From contig NZ_CP015519.1 in assembly GCF_001887775.1 (NCBI RefSeq), positions 1,054,001-1,118,000 on the forward strand: DNA of 64,000 bases, written 5' to 3'. This DNA comes from Syntrophotalea acetylenivorans (GTDB lineage Bacteria > Desulfobacterota > Desulfuromonadia > Desulfuromonadales > Syntrophotaleaceae). The position numbers and the translations under genes were made by a program. The notes below the pieces were generated by a model, which was given only the letters and a program-made list of their open reading frames with translations, searched no databases and was not told where the DNA came from. Shown here piece by piece: positions 51,114 through 60,525 of the stretch (its first letter is position 1; the number at the start of each line of letters is the position of its first letter).

Positions 51114-51715
51114 CGTCCCTCCTGGGTTACGTCGTCCTTGACGATCAGCCGTGCCAGGCCGTAGAGACGGGAACTGATTTTGAGCCGACCTTTGGCGGCG
51201 GCATCGAGATTGAGATCGAAACGGATGCGGCTGTTCTGGCGCACAAAGTTCATCATGCCGCCCTGCTTGATGAACAGTTCGTCGTCGCTCACGGTGAGTA
51301 CCGGGACGCCATCGAGAACGCGAAGGACAGCCTGCAGGTCCTGATGCGCCGTGCGGCCAATGTACAGCACATGAAGGGTGTGCTTTTGAGCACTGAGATC
51401 GTGCAAAGAGTCGAGCTCCACCGTCTTGAGCGAACCGCCACGGTCGCCCTCCAACGCCAGGTCGAGCAGCCATTCCTGCAACGAGTCCCGACCTAGAATG
51501 CCCAGAACCAACTCCTGCTCCGCCGGCACAAAACTGTTCGGCCAGCGCACGAACTGTACGAAGTTGTAAAGCATCGCCGCCTTGACCGCATCCTCCGGCG
51601 CCGGTTCAAGGGCATCCGAGGGCACGACCCCCGCCGATAAAAGCAACAGGGTCAAAAGAACAAAAGCCAGCAGTCGTCTTCCCCAAGAACTATGTCGTAT
51701 CGTCATTCTCGCCAT
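51110..51715 (-). CDS. YfiR-like periplasmic protein (DUF4154)
   Basis: About 201 aa. A signal peptide (LLAFVLLTLLLLSAGVVPSDA) precedes the domain with KAAMLYNFVQFVRWP, ILGRD, VLYIGR, VLTVSDDELFIKQGGMMNFV and FDLNLDAAAKGRLKISSRLYGLARLI, all standard for YfiR/DUF4154. Such proteins bind the periplasmic part of a diguanylate cyclase and regulate it. The adjacent CHASE8/GGDEF/EAL gene is the obvious partner. Start could also be 51706. Confidence 0.88.
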   Translation of the reverse strand: MARMTIRHSSWGRRLLAFVLLTLLLLSAGVVPSDALEPAPEDAVKAAMLYNFVQFVRWPNSFVPAEQELVLGILGRDSLQEWLLDLALEGDRGGSLKTVELDSLHDLSAQKHTLHVLYIGRTAHQDLQAVLRVLDGVPVLTVSDDELFIKQGGMMNFVRQNSRIRFDLNLDAAAKGRLKISSRLYGLARLIVKDDVTQEGR

Positions 51716-51720
51716 AGCTC

Positions 51721-53778
51721 TCAAAACTCCCACTTGATCTGGCCGTAAAAGCCGCGGGGGACGTTGGTCCCTGCCCGGCCGAACTCCACCTGGAATTCGG
51801 GGTGCTCATCCTCGAGTAGATTTTGACCGATAAGGGCCAGTTCCAAGCCAGCTGCAGGACGCCATGCCAGACGCATGTCAAAAGTGAGGTAATCATCCAC
51901 ATCGGTGAAGTAGACTCTAACCTCATCGACATAGCGAAGCCACAGGTCAAGATCCCAGTGGCGGCCCAGGTCGAAAGAGGAGCGCAGCGAACACTGCTGT
52001 TGCGGGCTGGATTCCTCATAGAGCCAGCTACTGATATAGTCATTGCTGTTGCTTGCGGGACTAAGGTTCAGCTTCAGTAGACTGTAGTTGCCCTGCAAAC
52101 GCCACCAGGGGCGCACACGCCAGTCAACGGCCATCTCGAAACCCCAGGCCTCCCCTTCCAGCTTGTTTTCCTCTTCAAGGGTAAATATTAAATGGTTGAT
52201 TGGCGTAGGGGCAAAGACCGGGGGAAGAGTCTCGGCCGACCGGTGATCCCGGTAACGGGTGTAGAACAGTGCCGTGTCGAGGCTGAACCCGGCCCCTGGC
52301 ATGAAACGGTAGCCCAGTTCGTAAGAGAGGCTCTTTTCCGAGTCGAAGTCCTTGCTGCCGGCGATTACTACCTTGATGGGCAAAGGACTGGGAAAAAACA
52401 GGTTGGGCTGCAACACGGTGTACAGAACATCACCGCTATGTTCCATACGGGAGGGGGTGCGCACCGCGCGGGAGACGGCTCCCCACAGGGTATGCTGTTT
52501 GCTCGGGGTCCAGACCAGGCGGGCGTTCGGCTGGATTTCAACGCCGGTATAGTCGTTGTGCTCGAACTTGGAGCCGAGTAGCAGGCGCAGTTTGTCGGGT
52601 ACCAGCGAAATTTCATCCTGCACGAAGAAGCTAAACAGTTGATCGTTAGCGGAATTGTCGTTGAAGGTGACCAGATCGCCATCTTCAACCTCATCCCGGA
52701 TCAGGCGATAACCCAGCCCCCAGAGCAACTCCTGACGTTGGCCAAGGAAGAAACGGTGCTGAAAGTCCACATCGAATACGTCCCACTCGATTTTTCCGAG
52801 AGCCTGCTCATCGCGATAGCTGCGATCGTAGTAGGCCTGCAGAGCCAGATCGCCGCCGTCGGCCAGTTGACGCTGCCAGTGGGCCAGCACAAAGCCGCCG
52901 GCGTAGGGAGTATCGGAGACGACGCGCTGGTTGTAGGAAACGTCCGGATCCAGGGGCCAGAGCTGATCCATTTGCCCATCGGTGCCGCTGTAGATCTCAC
53001 CCTGTAGGGTAAAATCGTCCCGATTCCCCACAGCGCCATCCAGTCGGAATCCTCCGCGAAAGGCGTTCCAGTCATCGTGGGCCTCACCTGGACCCAGGAT
53101 GCCGTAATCCCTTTTATGCAGAGATCCGCGGTTGAAATACTTGACGAAGGTCCGGTAATCGGCGCGTTCACTTAGCTTGCCGCCGTATCGCAGGGCGGCA
53201 AAGCCCTCTTCCTCGGTCCCGAAACCGACCTTGACCAGGGTTCCTTGTGTATCCCTGGCTCTCTTGGTGATGATATTGATCACGCCGTTGACCGCGTTGG
53301 CCCCCCACAGGGTGCCGCCGGGACCGCGCACTACTTCGATGCGCTCGATGTCGTCGAGCAGGGTATCCTGCATGTCCCAGTGCACGTTGGAAAAGGGCGG
53401 CGAATAGACGCTGCGACCGTCGATCAGCACCTGCAACTTGTTGAGGAAGCGGCCGTTGAAGCCACGACTGGCCACGGCCCAGCTGCTGCCATCGATGCGA
53501 GCGACACTGAGCCCCGGTGCCAGGCGCAGAGCTTCGGGGATGCTGGTGACGCCTGAGCGGCGAATGTCCTCCTGGTGAATAACGTACACTGCTGCTGGCG
53601 CCTCGCTGACCTTTTGCAGCTTACGCCCAACAGAGGTAACTTCCACCTCCATCAGTTCTTCCAGACTGAGGTTCATCAGATCGCTGCCGGACAAGGCCTG
53701 AACAGTACCCGGCAGCAGAAATAAACAGCCGAGAAAAACGATCAGTATAGACAGAGGTCGAATCAAAGTGTTCTCCAT
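51721..53778 (-). CDS. TonB-dependent outer-membrane receptor (copy 2)
   Basis: 685 aa from MENTLIRPLSILIVFLGCLF with a signal peptide, then LMNLSLEELMEVEVTSVGRKLQKVSEAPAAVYVI, plug motifs (RGFNGRFLNKLQVLIDGRSVY, RIEVVRGPGGTLWGANAVNGVINIITKRARD) and a barrel ending IKWEF. It is paralogous to the receptor at 46860 throughout. The stop lies about 6 bp before the YfiR-like gene, so receptor, YfiR and c-di-GMP enzyme appear to form one operon. The frame extends 61 codons upstream of the chosen start without family features. Confidence 0.88.
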   Translation of the reverse strand: MENTLIRPLSILIVFLGCLFLLPGTVQALSGSDLMNLSLEELMEVEVTSVGRKLQKVSEAPAAVYVIHQEDIRRSGVTSIPEALRLAPGLSVARIDGSSWAVASRGFNGRFLNKLQVLIDGRSVYSPPFSNVHWDMQDTLLDDIERIEVVRGPGGTLWGANAVNGVINIITKRARDTQGTLVKVGFGTEEEGFAALRYGGKLSERADYRTFVKYFNRGSLHKRDYGILGPGEAHDDWNAFRGGFRLDGAVGNRDDFTLQGEIYSGTDGQMDQLWPLDPDVSYNQRVVSDTPYAGGFVLAHWQRQLADGGDLALQAYYDRSYRDEQALGKIEWDVFDVDFQHRFFLGQRQELLWGLGYRLIRDEVEDGDLVTFNDNSANDQLFSFFVQDEISLVPDKLRLLLGSKFEHNDYTGVEIQPNARLVWTPSKQHTLWGAVSRAVRTPSRMEHSGDVLYTVLQPNLFFPSPLPIKVVIAGSKDFDSEKSLSYELGYRFMPGAGFSLDTALFYTRYRDHRSAETLPPVFAPTPINHLIFTLEEENKLEGEAWGFEMAVDWRVRPWWRLQGNYSLLKLNLSPASNSNDYISSWLYEESSPQQQCSLRSSFDLGRHWDLDLWLRYVDEVRVYFTDVDDYLTFDMRLAWRPAAGLELALIGQNLLEDEHPEFQVEFGRAGTNVPRGFYGQIKWEF

Positions 53779-54064
53779 CCCAAACCACAAGAGGTAAAAA
53801 CCAGAGTCATGGAAATTATGCGCTTTAAGTAAATCGCAAAAACCATACCTGTTCTGGACAAAAATTGGGCACAATCCAATACGCGCCCTTCCAAAAGGGA
53901 TTGCAAAATCCACCCACGAAACCAGAAACCCTTCTATTTCTAAACAATTTGTTACAAACACGCCTTAAGACAGGTCAGAAAAAGAAGCTTATTAATGGCC
54001 CAAAAAAGGTTTTTCCTATAGAAAACCCAGGAAATTTTCCGCATCCACCACCCAAGGCCTCGTG

Positions 54065-54118
54065 GCGTGCCACAAAGGTGTGGCACCGAATCTGGGGCAT
54101 GCCACACCTTTGCCACAT
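54065..54118. promoter_or_regulatory. Palindrome cluster upstream of the TonB-receptor operon
   Basis: Overlapping perfect inverted repeats: GTGCCACA/TGTGGCAC (54067-54086, 4-bp spacer) and AAAGGTGTGGCA/TGCCACACCTTT (54074-54111, 14-bp spacer), with one more TGCCACA at 54111-54117. On the minus strand TGGCAAAGGTGTGGCA (54100-54115) has the GG-N10-GC spacing of a sigma-54 promoter. It may be an operator, a sigma-54 site or both. The rest of the 467-bp gap (53779-54245) holds a terminator and no gene. Confidence 0.45.
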
Positions 54119-54142
54119 CTTCAAGCCTGTTTGAAACATTCG

Positions 54143-54182
54143 AAAAAACAGCGGCCTGCGCAATGCGCAGGCCGCTGTTTTC
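54143..54182 (-). terminator. Strong terminator after the acyl-CoA synthetase gene
   Basis: A near-perfect long stem (AACAGCGGCCTGCGCA with its complement, 54148-54179), followed on the minus strand by TTTTTT. The A/T flanks could make it bidirectional. Confidence 0.8.
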
Positions 54183-54245
54183 CTTCTTATTCTTATCTTT
54201 GCTGGCAACATAAAAGGGGCCAGTTATCTCAAAAATATCTTTAAT

Positions 54246-55958
54246 TCAGTTTTTTGTTTCTGAGGACTCCCGCCTCAAGAGAGTCAGGGCCTCTTCTCGC
54301 ATCCGTACCTTTTGCAACTTGCCGCTGCCGGTCATGGGAAAACACTCCACCAACCGGATGTAACGAGGCACCTTGAAATGAGCCAGGCCGGTCTTGCACC
54401 AGGTTCGCAACTCATCTTCACTGCTGCTGCCTCCTTCCTTAAGCCGAACCCAGGCCATGATCTCCTCGCCATAAAATTCATCAGGCACGCCGAACACCGC
54501 CACTTCGGCAACCGCCGGATGAGCGAGCAGGCGCTGCTCGATCTGCCAGGGGGAGATATTCTCCCCGCCGCGGATGATAATCTCCTTGCGGCGACCGGTG
54601 ATACGCACATAGCCATTTTCGTCCATGGCGCCAAGGTCGCCGGAATGGAGCCACCGGTCACTATCGATGGCCTCAGCAGTGGCCTTCGGTTCACCATAAT
54701 AGCCACCCTTGGCGATATGATAACCCCGGAAACAGATTTCCCCAACCTCGCCCACCGGCTGGGTGCGACCGCTGTCCGGATCGATAATCTTGACTTCCTG
54801 GTGGGGTAGATTGCGGCCGACGGTTTCGACGCGCACCGACAGGGGGTCTTCCACAGCCGTCAGGTGAGTGATGGGCGAGGCCTCGGTCATGCCGTAGCCG
54901 ATGAGAATCTCAGGACAATGCATCTGTGCCATAACCCGCCGCACCAGCTCCGGCGGGCAGGGTGCTCCGCCCATGATACCGGTGCGCAGGCTGGTCAAAT
55001 CGAATTCGTTAAACCGGGAATGTTCCAATTCGGCAACAAACATGGTCGGCACGCCATAGATGGCAGTACAAGACTCTTCCTGCACCGTTTGCAAAGCTGC
55101 CAAAGGGTCAAAGTATTCCCCAGGCAGGACGATGCAGGCGCCCACCGAAAGACTGAGCAGGTTGGCCAGCACCATGCCGAAGCAATGGTAGAAAGGTACC
55201 GGCGTGCAAAGGCGGTCGTGCTCGCTGAAATGCATGCGTTGTGCTGAGAACCAGGCGTTATTGAGCAGATTATGATGAGAGAGGACCGCGGTCTTGGGAA
55301 AACCTCGGCTGCCTGAAGTATAGAGCAGTGCGATGGCATCGTCTCGATCAAGATCCGCAGTCGATGCTTCGAGTTGCTCTTGTGTTATCGATTCAGCCGC
55401 TTGCAGCACTTCCTGCCAAACGGTCAGACCCCTTAAGGGCCGGAAAGTGTTTTCGGCATCTATAGGGTCAAACAGCACCACCCGCCGCAAAAGGGGGAAG
55501 GCTTCGCAGGTAAGCTGTCGGCAATCACCTTCGAGCTCTGGTATTAGCTCTTGGAGCATGGCCAGATAATCACTGGAACGAAAAACAGGGATGGTAAACA
55601 GGCCGTGAAGCTCTGAACGATCCAGAGCATGAGCCAGCTCCTGCCGGCGATAGCCGGGATTGATCGCTACCAGAGCCACCCCGATACGGGCCGCGGCCAA
55701 CTGCAACAACAACCACTCGGCCTGATTAGTGGCCCAAATGCCGATCCGTTCTCCCCGCACAAATCCGAGGCCGAGCAGGCCCCGGGCCAGCCGGTCAACC
55801 GACTCCTCCAGTTGCCTATAGGTCATGCGTCTTTGCTGATGGCGTGAGACGAAGGCCTCCCGGAAAGGGAAACGCCTTGCTATAGATGCAAAATGCTGCG
55901 GAATGGTAGCCCCCAGCAAAGGCGAAGACGATCCCATATGGTAGTAGCTCTGTCCCAT
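54246..55958 (-). CDS. AMP-forming acyl-CoA synthetase
   Basis: About 570 aa ANL-family ligase. The adenylation P-loop reads YTSGSRGFPKTAVLSH (the usual TTG..KG positions are RG and KT), then YGMTEASP, HSGDLGAMDENGYVRITGRRKEIIIRGGENISP and the catalytic Lys in MTGSGKLQKVRMRE. It activates a fatty or other carboxylic acid to its acyl-CoA through acyl-AMP. Chain length cannot be told. The start is uncertain among several Met codons near the N-terminus (55973, 55958). Next to it is a leucine-dehydrogenase-like gene, in the same direction. Confidence 0.9.
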   Translation of the reverse strand: MGQSYYHMGSSSPLLGATIPQHFASIARRFPFREAFVSRHQQRRMTYRQLEESVDRLARGLLGLGFVRGERIGIWATNQAEWLLLQLAAARIGVALVAINPGYRRQELAHALDRSELHGLFTIPVFRSSDYLAMLQELIPELEGDCRQLTCEAFPLLRRVVLFDPIDAENTFRPLRGLTVWQEVLQAAESITQEQLEASTADLDRDDAIALLYTSGSRGFPKTAVLSHHNLLNNAWFSAQRMHFSEHDRLCTPVPFYHCFGMVLANLLSLSVGACIVLPGEYFDPLAALQTVQEESCTAIYGVPTMFVAELEHSRFNEFDLTSLRTGIMGGAPCPPELVRRVMAQMHCPEILIGYGMTEASPITHLTAVEDPLSVRVETVGRNLPHQEVKIIDPDSGRTQPVGEVGEICFRGYHIAKGGYYGEPKATAEAIDSDRWLHSGDLGAMDENGYVRITGRRKEIIIRGGENISPWQIEQRLLAHPAVAEVAVFGVPDEFYGEEIMAWVRLKEGGSSSEDELRTWCKTGLAHFKVPRYIRLVECFPMTGSGKLQKVRMREEALTLLRRESSETKN

Positions 55959-56089
55959 ACACTGGCCTCCCATAGGTTACGCATGCCGTTTATGACAATA
56001 CTCGCTTTATCTGCTTGGCCGTTCCTTAGAATCACCACCCAGCTAACGCCGCCCCATGATTTTAAAACCTTGCCAATTTCCCACCCGGT

Positions 56090-57202
56090 TCAGTATATCG
56101 ACCACCGCCGAGTGGCCATGGCCTTACGTAAGCGTTCCACAGCTAGATCTTCCGCCGCCTGCCGAAGAGTCTGATTCTTTCGCTCGGCCGTCTCGACAAT
56201 ATTGCGGGTATTGGCGCGAATACGCTCCTTGATCGACTGAAATGCTTGACTGCGGCCGGCCCCCTGCAACTCCATGGAGGCGCAGATCACCCCACCGGCA
56301 TTAACGATAAAATCGGGCAAACAAATTACTTTGCGGTGGTGCAGGTATTCCTCTGCTCCCAGGGTAAATGGAATATTCGCCCCTTGTGCCACCAGTCGGG
56401 TCCGTAACCGATGAACGTTGTGTTCATCAAGCACATCAGGCCGAGCCGCTGGAATCCAGATATCACTGTCGATGTCGATCACCGCATCCCGGTCAAGTTT
56501 TTGCCCGATATCACCATCACTAAGCCCCCGCCCGGATTCCTTGAGAGCGATAAGTTCGGCTACCGGCAAACCGGCCGGATCGTAGACGGCGCCTCGAGAA
56601 TCGGCAGCAGCAGCAAGCACCGCACCTCGATCTGACAGCATACGGGCAGCATGACGTCCTACTGCGCCGAAGCCCTGAACCACCACCCGGGCACCTTTGA
56701 GATCGAGTCGCATGGATTCTGCGGCAACCTCAATTGCCTGAACCAGACCATAGGCCGTAGCGCCGAACTCGTCCAACGGCAATCCGCCAAGTTCATTCGG
56801 CAGCCCGACGGCTCGACCAATCTCATCATGAATCCAAGCCATACAAGACTCATCGGTTCCCATATCAGGGCCGAAGATATAATCCCGGCAATCACGCAAG
56901 GCACATGCCATGGCCCGAATCAAACATTCCTTTTGAACGATGGCCATTTTCGGATCCCCGAACAACACCGACTTACCGCCCCCATGGGGCAAGCCGGCTG
57001 CAGCATTCTTCAGGCTCATGGCCCGGGCCAACCGGAAACACTCTTCGAGACTGACATCGGGCGCCATGCGCATGCCCCCGATGGCCGGGCCGGCAGCGAC
57101 GTTGTCGACCACCAGGATACCCTTCAAGCCTATGCTCGGTTCATAAACGTGGACGATTTTGGCCGGACCGAATTCATCCGCCAGTGCGAAGACTTCTGTC
57201 AT
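56090..57202 (-). CDS. Glu/Leu/Phe/Val dehydrogenase, leucine-dehydrogenase-like
   Basis: 370 aa. GPAIGGMRMAP, LKNAAAGLPHGGGKSVLFGDP with the catalytic Lys, FGPDMGTDE, and the NAD motif VVQGFGAVGRHAARML; NAGGVICASMELQG follows. Length and motif spacing fit leucine/valine dehydrogenases rather than the longer hexameric glutamate dehydrogenases. It interconverts branched-chain amino acids and 2-keto acids with NAD and ammonia. A link to the damaged ilv pathway is possible but not shown. Confidence 0.85.
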   Translation of the reverse strand: MTEVFALADEFGPAKIVHVYEPSIGLKGILVVDNVAAGPAIGGMRMAPDVSLEECFRLARAMSLKNAAAGLPHGGGKSVLFGDPKMAIVQKECLIRAMACALRDCRDYIFGPDMGTDESCMAWIHDEIGRAVGLPNELGGLPLDEFGATAYGLVQAIEVAAESMRLDLKGARVVVQGFGAVGRHAARMLSDRGAVLAAAADSRGAVYDPAGLPVAELIALKESGRGLSDGDIGQKLDRDAVIDIDSDIWIPAARPDVLDEHNVHRLRTRLVAQGANIPFTLGAEEYLHHRKVICLPDFIVNAGGVICASMELQGAGRSQAFQSIKERIRANTRNIVETAERKNQTLRQAAEDLAVERLRKAMATRRWSIY

Positions 57203-57373
57203 GCCACACCTCCTTTCCGAACCGAAAAACCAAAATGGTTTAGAACGAGCCTCTCCCTCAATTCTGGCCGCCGCCAGAAGAAAGTCAACTGCCGGGAGTA
57301 CGGATGTCAGATTGAAATTGGAAATAAAAGGAAAGATTATGAAAAAGGGGCTGGATGAAGCTGTAGAGGACTA

Positions 57374-58903
57374 CTACTTGGGACCTCGGGCGCGCCAAAG
57401 CCACCAACCAGATAAAACCAGCAGCACAGCGGGGAGCAAATCACCGTAGCGGGTATAAAAACTCGGGCGGGCGCCGAGACCGACCTCTCCTCTGAGAGCC
57501 AATCGCTCAAAGAGTGGTGACTGGGTAGTGATACGCCCAGAGGGGGAGATCAATGCAGAGATACCGGTATTCGCGGCCCGTGCCAGCCATACGCGGTTTT
57601 CCACGGCGCGAAAGCGGCACATGGCCAAGTGCTGATAGGGGGCCGAGGAACGGCCGAACCAGGCATCGTTAGTGATATTAACCAACAAGTCGCTACCCCG
57701 GCGCACGTATTCGCGAGCCAGCTCGGGAAAGATCCCTTCAAAACAGACCAATACGCCAAGATGGTGACCGTTCATGGGCAGAGGGCTGATGGTGCCAGGG
57801 GCGAAATCGCCGATCCCCACCACCAGCTTATCAATAAAGGGCAAAAAGCGGCCTAGTGGCACATACTCGCCAAAGGGCACAAGATGAACTTTGTCGCTGC
57901 GGCCAAGCACCCCGCCGTCAGGACCCAGGAGAAACGCACTGTTCAGGTTTCGGGGTCGGCGGTTAATCACTTCGAAGGCCGGGCTGCCGAACAACAGATA
58001 AGCGCTGCTGGCGCGAGGTACATCGGTCACCGCCGCCGACAAGGGGCCGCCCTGCTGAAAGTAGAAGGGCATGGCGCTTTCCGGCCAGATAATCAGCTCA
58101 GAATCATCGCCATCCTCTGCAGGCAAGGACAATTGGCGATAGATATCGACGGTGCGTTGCTGATAGGCCGGGTTCCATTTCACCGACTGATCGATGCAGC
58201 CCTGAGCCAGCACCGTGGTCAGGGTGTGCTCCCGCTCGTCGGGCTGGCTGGCCAGCCGGAGAGTGCCGTAGCCAAGGTTTGCCAAAAACAGCAGCGCCGT
58301 CGCTGTCACTGCAATGCGGGGAAAGTCCCTCCGAACCCCCTGGCCCCGTGCCTGCCAGAGAGCCGCGAGAGTGGCATTGCTCAAGATCAGCAAAAAACTC
58401 AAGCCATAGGGGCCGCATAAATCAGCGGATTGAATCAACAGTAAATGGGATTGCTGGGAATATCCGAGGGTCGCCCAGGGAAAACCACTGAGCAGAAACG
58501 AACGCAGAAACTCAAGGGCAACCCAGAATACAGGCAGTGTCAGGGTTGGTGCCAGACCGAGCCGTTGCCGAAAACGGCTGGCAGCCCAGGTTGCACCACC
58601 AAAAAAGAGTGCCAGATAGGCAACGAGCAGCAGATAGGCCACCACCGACAACACCGGATGCAGGCGGCCGTAGGTGGTCATGACGATATTGAGCCAATAG
58701 AGTACGAGACCGAAAAAACCAATCCCGGCCAAAAATCCGCTGCGAAAGGGACGCCGCTCCATGACCACAAACAGTGGAACCAAACCGAACCAGGCGACGC
58801 TGGCCAGGTCGGGGCGGGGGAAAGAGAAGGCCAGCAACAAGCCGGCAAACAGTGACCAACAATCGGTCTTATCGATCGGCAGGCGCCTCAAGACCCTCAA
58901 CAT
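57374..58903 (-). CDS. lnt: Apolipoprotein N-acyltransferase
   Basis: 509 aa. Six or more membrane helices in the first 220 residues, then a nitrilase-like periplasmic domain with the triad Glu in IWPESAMPF, Lys in RSDKVHLVPFGEYVP, and Cys in GVLVCFEGIFPE. It N-acylates lipoproteins in the inner membrane. Its start overlaps the corC-like stop by one base. Confidence 0.95.
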   Translation of the reverse strand: MLRVLRRLPIDKTDCWSLFAGLLLAFSFPRPDLASVAWFGLVPLFVVMERRPFRSGFLAGIGFFGLVLYWLNIVMTTYGRLHPVLSVVAYLLLVAYLALFFGGATWAASRFRQRLGLAPTLTLPVFWVALEFLRSFLLSGFPWATLGYSQQSHLLLIQSADLCGPYGLSFLLILSNATLAALWQARGQGVRRDFPRIAVTATALLFLANLGYGTLRLASQPDEREHTLTTVLAQGCIDQSVKWNPAYQQRTVDIYRQLSLPAEDGDDSELIIWPESAMPFYFQQGGPLSAAVTDVPRASSAYLLFGSPAFEVINRRPRNLNSAFLLGPDGGVLGRSDKVHLVPFGEYVPLGRFLPFIDKLVVGIGDFAPGTISPLPMNGHHLGVLVCFEGIFPELAREYVRRGSDLLVNITNDAWFGRSSAPYQHLAMCRFRAVENRVWLARAANTGISALISPSGRITTQSPLFERLALRGEVGLGARPSFYTRYGDLLPAVLLVLSGWWLWRARGPK

Positions 58904-59760
58904 CAGGATTCCATCTCTTCATTTTCCGACAGATGTCTAACGCGCACTTTGCGCAAGGTGCGCTCATCGCATTCCACAACGGTGACCGCCAAGCCGTTGG
59001 CAATCAACTGTTCATTCTGCAACGGTACCCGGCCAAGCAAATCGACCAGCCAGCCTCCCACAGTGTCAAATCGCTCTCTGGGGATCGAAACTTCAAAGTG
59101 GGCCGCAAAGTCCTCGATGTTCAACCGGCAGTCGACCAAGGCCCAGCCTTCTTCTTCCGCGGTTATCCATTCCTCTTCCAAATCGTATTCGTCCTTAATA
59201 TCCCCAACGATCTCTTCCAACAGGTCTTCAATGGTTACCAATCCGGATGTGCCGCCATATTCGTCGATGGCGATGGCCATATGCACACGGCGGGTGCGAA
59301 ACTCTTTAAGTAATTCCTCAATTTTTTTGGTTTCAGGAACAAAAAATGGAGTGCGTATCACAGATTGGACCCGCACCTCTTCATCAGTGACTCCCCAGTA
59401 TTTAAGCAAGTCCTTGGCATAGACCAACCCGACGATGCGATCGGTGGTTCCTTGATAGATAGGAATCCGAGAATGCCCCGAAGCGATGATCGCCTCAAGC
59501 AGTTCGGAAACCGTCGTTTCAGTACTGCAACAGACCATATCCGTGCGCGGGACCATGATTTCACGCACCATGGTTTCGCCGAATTCGAAGATGGAATGAA
59601 GCATTTCACCTTCGTCTTCATTAATAATGCCTTCCAATTCGGAAGCATTGATGACCTCTTGCAACTCTTCCTCGGAACGCACCCGCGGCCTGCCGAACAA
59701 AAGGCGCCTCAGGAGGTTCAATTTCGAAAACGCGATATCGCCGGAACTGTCACTGTCCAA
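58903..59760 (-). CDS. CorC/YbeX-type CBS-domain protein
   Basis: 285 aa. A CBS pair (MVREIMVPRTDMVCCSTETTVSELLEAI, SGHSRIPIYQGTTDRIVGLVYAKDLL, HMAIAIDEYGGTSGLVTIEDLLEEIVGDIKDEYD) is followed by a CorC/HlyC C-terminal domain (WALVDCRLNIEDFAAHF, TVGGWLVDLLGRVP). No membrane part is seen, matching E. coli CorC (YbeX). Implicated in Mg/Co efflux and ribosome homeostasis in relatives. Neighbour of lnt and ybeY as elsewhere. Confidence 0.9.
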   Translation of the reverse strand: MDSDSSGDIAFSKLNLLRRLLFGRPRVRSEEELQEVINASELEGIINEDEGEMLHSIFEFGETMVREIMVPRTDMVCCSTETTVSELLEAIIASGHSRIPIYQGTTDRIVGLVYAKDLLKYWGVTDEEVRVQSVIRTPFFVPETKKIEELLKEFRTRRVHMAIAIDEYGGTSGLVTIEDLLEEIVGDIKDEYDLEEEWITAEEEGWALVDCRLNIEDFAAHFEVSIPRERFDTVGGWLVDLLGRVPLQNEQLIANGLAVTVVECDERTLRKVRVRHLSENEEMES

Positions 59761-59818
59761 CTATTGTTCTCCTTTTCGTACTGAAAGAAACCCACACCTG
59801 CGGCCATTGCAAAGCGGA

Positions 59819-60517
59819 TCAGCTGAAAAACAGGTAGAGCAGAGCAGTCGTTACCACACCGATCAAAGCCCCCACCAGCACCTCTATGAAACTATGAATC
59901 TTCAGGAAAACCCGGCTCTGGCTGAGCATTACTGCCATGGCCAACACCAGTAAACTAAGCAGGTAGCCTGCTCCGGACATAATGGCCGATGTCGCAACGG
60001 AAAATGAGAAAGCGGCATGGCCGCTGGGCATGCCGCCGTGTAAAGGACTGCCCTGGGGGCTACGGGTTTTGATCAACACGACCAGAATGGTTACCACCAG
60101 CACCGAAACGACGGCCAGATTCCCGGGCGGACGGGCCAACAGGGGAACGCCCTCCCCTTCAAGGGGAAAGAAATAATTGGACAGAGCCAGGTAGCCCATA
60201 ACCGCAGCGCCTATACAGGCCATAAGAACCGCCCCGGCAGCAACATCCTTGGCCCGCCGGGCCATGGGATGGTACTCGGGAGAAATCATATCCACTACCA
60301 CCTCAATAGCGGTATTAAGAAGTTCGGCAAAGAACACCAACACCATGCCGAACACCAGCAGAATAAATTCAAGGGAGGATACACGAAATAACAGGGCGGC
60401 CACCAACACCGCCACCGCAACCAACAGGTGATAACGCAAATGGCGCTGGGTGCGGGCCGTCCAGAGAATACCTTCGATGGCACAGTTGAAACTGGCCCAA
60501 AGTCCGGTCGGCTTCAT
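59819..60517 (-). CDS. Diacylglycerol kinase-PAP2 phosphatase fusion
   Basis: 232 aa. Residues 1-115 are a DgkA-type kinase (ASFNCAIEGI, AELLNTAIEVVVDMISPEYHPMARRAKDVAAGAVL). Residues 120-232 are a PAP2-type membrane phosphatase with KTRSPQGSP, GGMPSGHAAFSFSVAT and SRVFLKIHSFIE (Glu in place of the final Asp). The two halves catalyse opposite reactions on diacylglycerol/phosphatidate or undecaprenol/undecaprenyl phosphates. ATG at 60517 was chosen with GAGG upstream, though a TTG two codons earlier is possible. Confidence 0.88.
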   Translation of the reverse strand: MKPTGLWASFNCAIEGILWTARTQRHLRYHLLVAVAVLVAALLFRVSSLEFILLVFGMVLVFFAELLNTAIEVVVDMISPEYHPMARRAKDVAAGAVLMACIGAAVMGYLALSNYFFPLEGEGVPLLARPPGNLAVVSVLVVTILVVLIKTRSPQGSPLHGGMPSGHAAFSFSVATSAIMSGAGYLLSLLVLAMAVMLSQSRVFLKIHSFIEVLVGALIGVVTTALLYLFFS

Positions 60518-60525
60518 GAGCAACC

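Noticed and set aside
51114-51473. 120-codon N-terminal extension of the GGDEF/EAL gene
   Set aside because: It lies wholly inside the YfiR-like gene in another frame, is Arg/Pro/Ser-rich without features, and the internal ATG is coupled to the YfiR stop.
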